The position numbers were made by a program, and so were the translations under genes. A model generated the notes under the pieces. It had not been told where the DNA came from. It was given only the letters and a program-made list of their open reading frames with translations, and did no database searches. Source: Candidatus Adiutrix sp. (GTDB lineage: Bacteria; Desulfobacterota; Desulfarculia; Adiutricales; Adiutricaceae). From it: a DNA stretch of 6,328 nucleotides. Below, one piece after another: positions 5,494 through 6,328 of the stretch; the first letter of the stretch is position 1, and each line of letters starts with the position of its first letter. The stretch covers positions 1 to 6,328 of the forward strand of contig JAITVE010000384.1 in NCBI GenBank assembly GCA_031285975.1. Direction: 5' to 3'.

Positions 5494-5597
5494 TAGAGCA
5501 CTTTTCTATTGCAAGGTAGTCTACATGAAATGAAAAACGCCCGGATGTTTACGTATTTTGCAATTTACTAAAGGCAGGTAAATTGCAAAATGCTCTA
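5494..5597. mobile_element. Possible miniature inverted-repeat element (MITE-like), 104 bp
   Basis: The segment starts with tagagca (5494-5500) and ends with its exact complement tgctcta (5591-5597). The similarity continues inward imperfectly: ttttctattgcaa at one end, and the complement of ttgcaaaa at the other. The outermost TA on both sides could be the TA target duplication produced by IS630/mariner-type transposition. It is too short to encode a transposase. The terminal match is short, so this is a tentative call; an ordinary intergenic hairpin is the alternative. Confidence 0.3.
5555..5591. repeat. Perfect 14-bp-arm hairpin downstream of the Sel1-repeat gene
   Basis: attttgcaatttac (5555-5568) and gtaaattgcaaaat (5578-5591) are exact complements around a 9-base loop. 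The hairpin starts 11 bases after the stop of the Sel1 gene on the minus strand, where it would form in that gene's 3' untranslated region. The sequence after it (ACGTAAAC) is not a T-run, though GCGTTTTTC follows some 16 bases later, so termination is possible but not textbook. Confidence 0.75.
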
Positions 5598-5601
5598 GCC
5601 T

Positions 5602-6328
5602 TTATTGCACGGGGGTTTGCATACCGGGCACGGAGTTGTCTTCTATCATGCGTTCGAGGCGTTTTTTGTGGCCTACGGAAAAGTTGTAGGTCAACTTTTC
5701 GTATTCTTCGCGGGCTTGGGGGTGGCCGTGGACGGCGGCGCGGTTGAGCCAGTAGGCGGCGGTGATGGGGTCTTTGGGGGTGGCGGCTCCGGCGAGGTAC
5801 ATTTTCGCCAAATTGTAGGAGCCTTCGGGCAGGTCGGCCTGGGCGGCTATTTTCAGGTATTTCAGGGCTTCGCGGGGGTTGGTTTTGCGGCCGAAATCGT
5901 TGTCCAGGTTCAGGAGGCCCAGGGCCAGGTTGGCTTCGGGGTAGCCCTGGTCAGCCGAGGCGGTGAAGGCTGAGACGGCCTCGATGAAGCGTTTGTCCTG
6001 AAGGTACAGCTCGCCGAGCAGGTAGGAGGCTTCGGGGGAGTCGGCCCGCTCCAGCCAGCGGGTGGCGGCGGAAGGGTCGGCGGTGCGGAACATTTTCCCC
6101 AGTTCCAGCCCGGCGGCGGCTTCGTGGTTTTCAGCGGCCACCACCAGCCAAAGGGCGGCCTGCCGCGCGTCCGGGGTCAGACCGACCGCGCCTTCCAGGT
6201 ACATCCGGCCCAGCCGCAGGGCCGCCGGGCCGTAACCGGCTGAGGCGGCCTGCATATAGAGCGGCAGCGGGCTCAGGCCGTTGGCGGGCACGGTTTGCTT
6301 TTCCAGGGCTTCGGCCAGAGAGAAGGCG
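5602..6328 (-). CDS. Sel1-like/TPR-repeat protein (C-terminal part, cut by window edge)
   Basis: The frame is open through the right edge, so the 241 visible residues are the C-terminal part. A GTG at 6291 is probably an internal valine, because the frame continues upstream as AFSLAEALEKQT. The protein is built of helical Sel1-type repeats of about 30-36 residues with the LG..Y..G / A..WL..AA pattern: PAALRLGRMYLEG..DARQAALWLVVAAE, then AGLELGKMF..AATRWLERAD, SYLLGELYL..AVSAFTASADQGY, ANLALGLLNL..EALKYLKIAAQADL and GSYNLAKMYLAG..TAAYWLNRAAVHGH. A charged tail without repeats follows, ending at the TAA at 5602. Sel1 repeats bind partner proteins or peptidoglycan-related factors; no enzymatic domain is seen in the visible part. 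Whether it has a signal peptide or other N-terminal domain cannot be seen. A link to flagella is possible from position only. Confidence 0.82.
   Translation of the reverse strand, partial: AFSLAEALEKQTVPANGLSPLPLYMQAASAGYGPAALRLGRMYLEGAVGLTPDARQAALWLVVAAENHEAAAGLELGKMFRTADPSAATRWLERADSPEASYLLGELYLQDKRFIEAVSAFTASADQGYPEANLALGLLNLDNDFGRKTNPREALKYLKIAAQADLPEGSYNLAKMYLAGAATPKDPITAAYWLNRAAVHGHPQAREEYEKLTYNFSVGHKKRLERMIEDNSVPGMQTPVQ

Larger units (their letters stand above)
5240..5601. other. Non-coding region between the Sel1 gene and flgF
   Basis: This region is AT-richer than its surroundings and has no plausible gene on either strand. From right to left it holds a perfect 14-bp-arm hairpin just after the Sel1 stop (5555-5591), a possible TA-flanked inverted-repeat element (5494-5597), about 130 bases without recognisable features (5360-5493, AT-rich at 5354-5378), and then the dyad and sigma-54 promoter of flgF. 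Confidence 0.7.

Overview
The window is 6.3 kb of GC-rich Gram-negative bacterial DNA in which every supported gene lies on the minus strand, so it reads right to left. The FlgF/FlgG rod proteins, the P-ring chaperone FlgA and a sigma-54-type flagellar promoter indicate a motile, diderm, polar-flagellate type of bacterium. The style fits a member of the former Deltaproteobacteria (Desulfobacterota) best, but that placement is an inference from gene style and not from any marker gene.

Layout in the direction of transcription: (1) 6328-5602, the 3' part of a Sel1/TPR-repeat protein that is cut by the window edge. (2) 5601-5240, a 362-bp non-coding region holding a perfect 14-bp-arm hairpin, a possible small TA-flanked inverted-repeat element, a 54-bp nested dyad and a convincing sigma-54 promoter. 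(3) 5239-3731, flgF and flgG, 18 bp apart and each with a good Shine-Dalgarno sequence. (4) 3730-3633, a perfect 20-bp palindrome followed by a GC-rich hairpin and T-run (intrinsic terminator). (5) 3632-2649, flgA. (6) 2648-2232, a non-coding region with three palindromic units in a 75/76-bp tandem array and a candidate sigma-70 promoter. (7) 2231-1, a tightly coupled three-gene operon: a periplasmic PotD-like solute-binding protein, a PgeF/YfiH-family multicopper-oxidase-like (laccase-domain) enzyme, and the N-terminal half of PyrK, the electron-transfer subunit of dihydroorotate dehydrogenase. These genes overlap by 1 and 4 bases.

The flagellar genes work together. FlgF and FlgG form the proximal and distal rod, and FlgA chaperones the P-ring protein FlgI through the periplasm. 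The usual partners flgH (L ring) and flgI (P ring) do not follow flgA here; a repeat array and an unrelated operon do. The second operon mixes an apparently orphan polyamine-type binding protein, peptidoglycan proofreading/purine nucleoside chemistry and pyrimidine synthesis. Its logic is not obvious from the sequence.

No new defence system, CRISPR array, transposase, tRNA or rRNA is visible. The items most worth a second look are the dyad embracing the flgF sigma-54 promoter, the orphan PotD-like protein whose polyamine-pocket residues appear replaced, the tandem palindromic repeat array and the possible miniature element downstream of the Sel1 gene.
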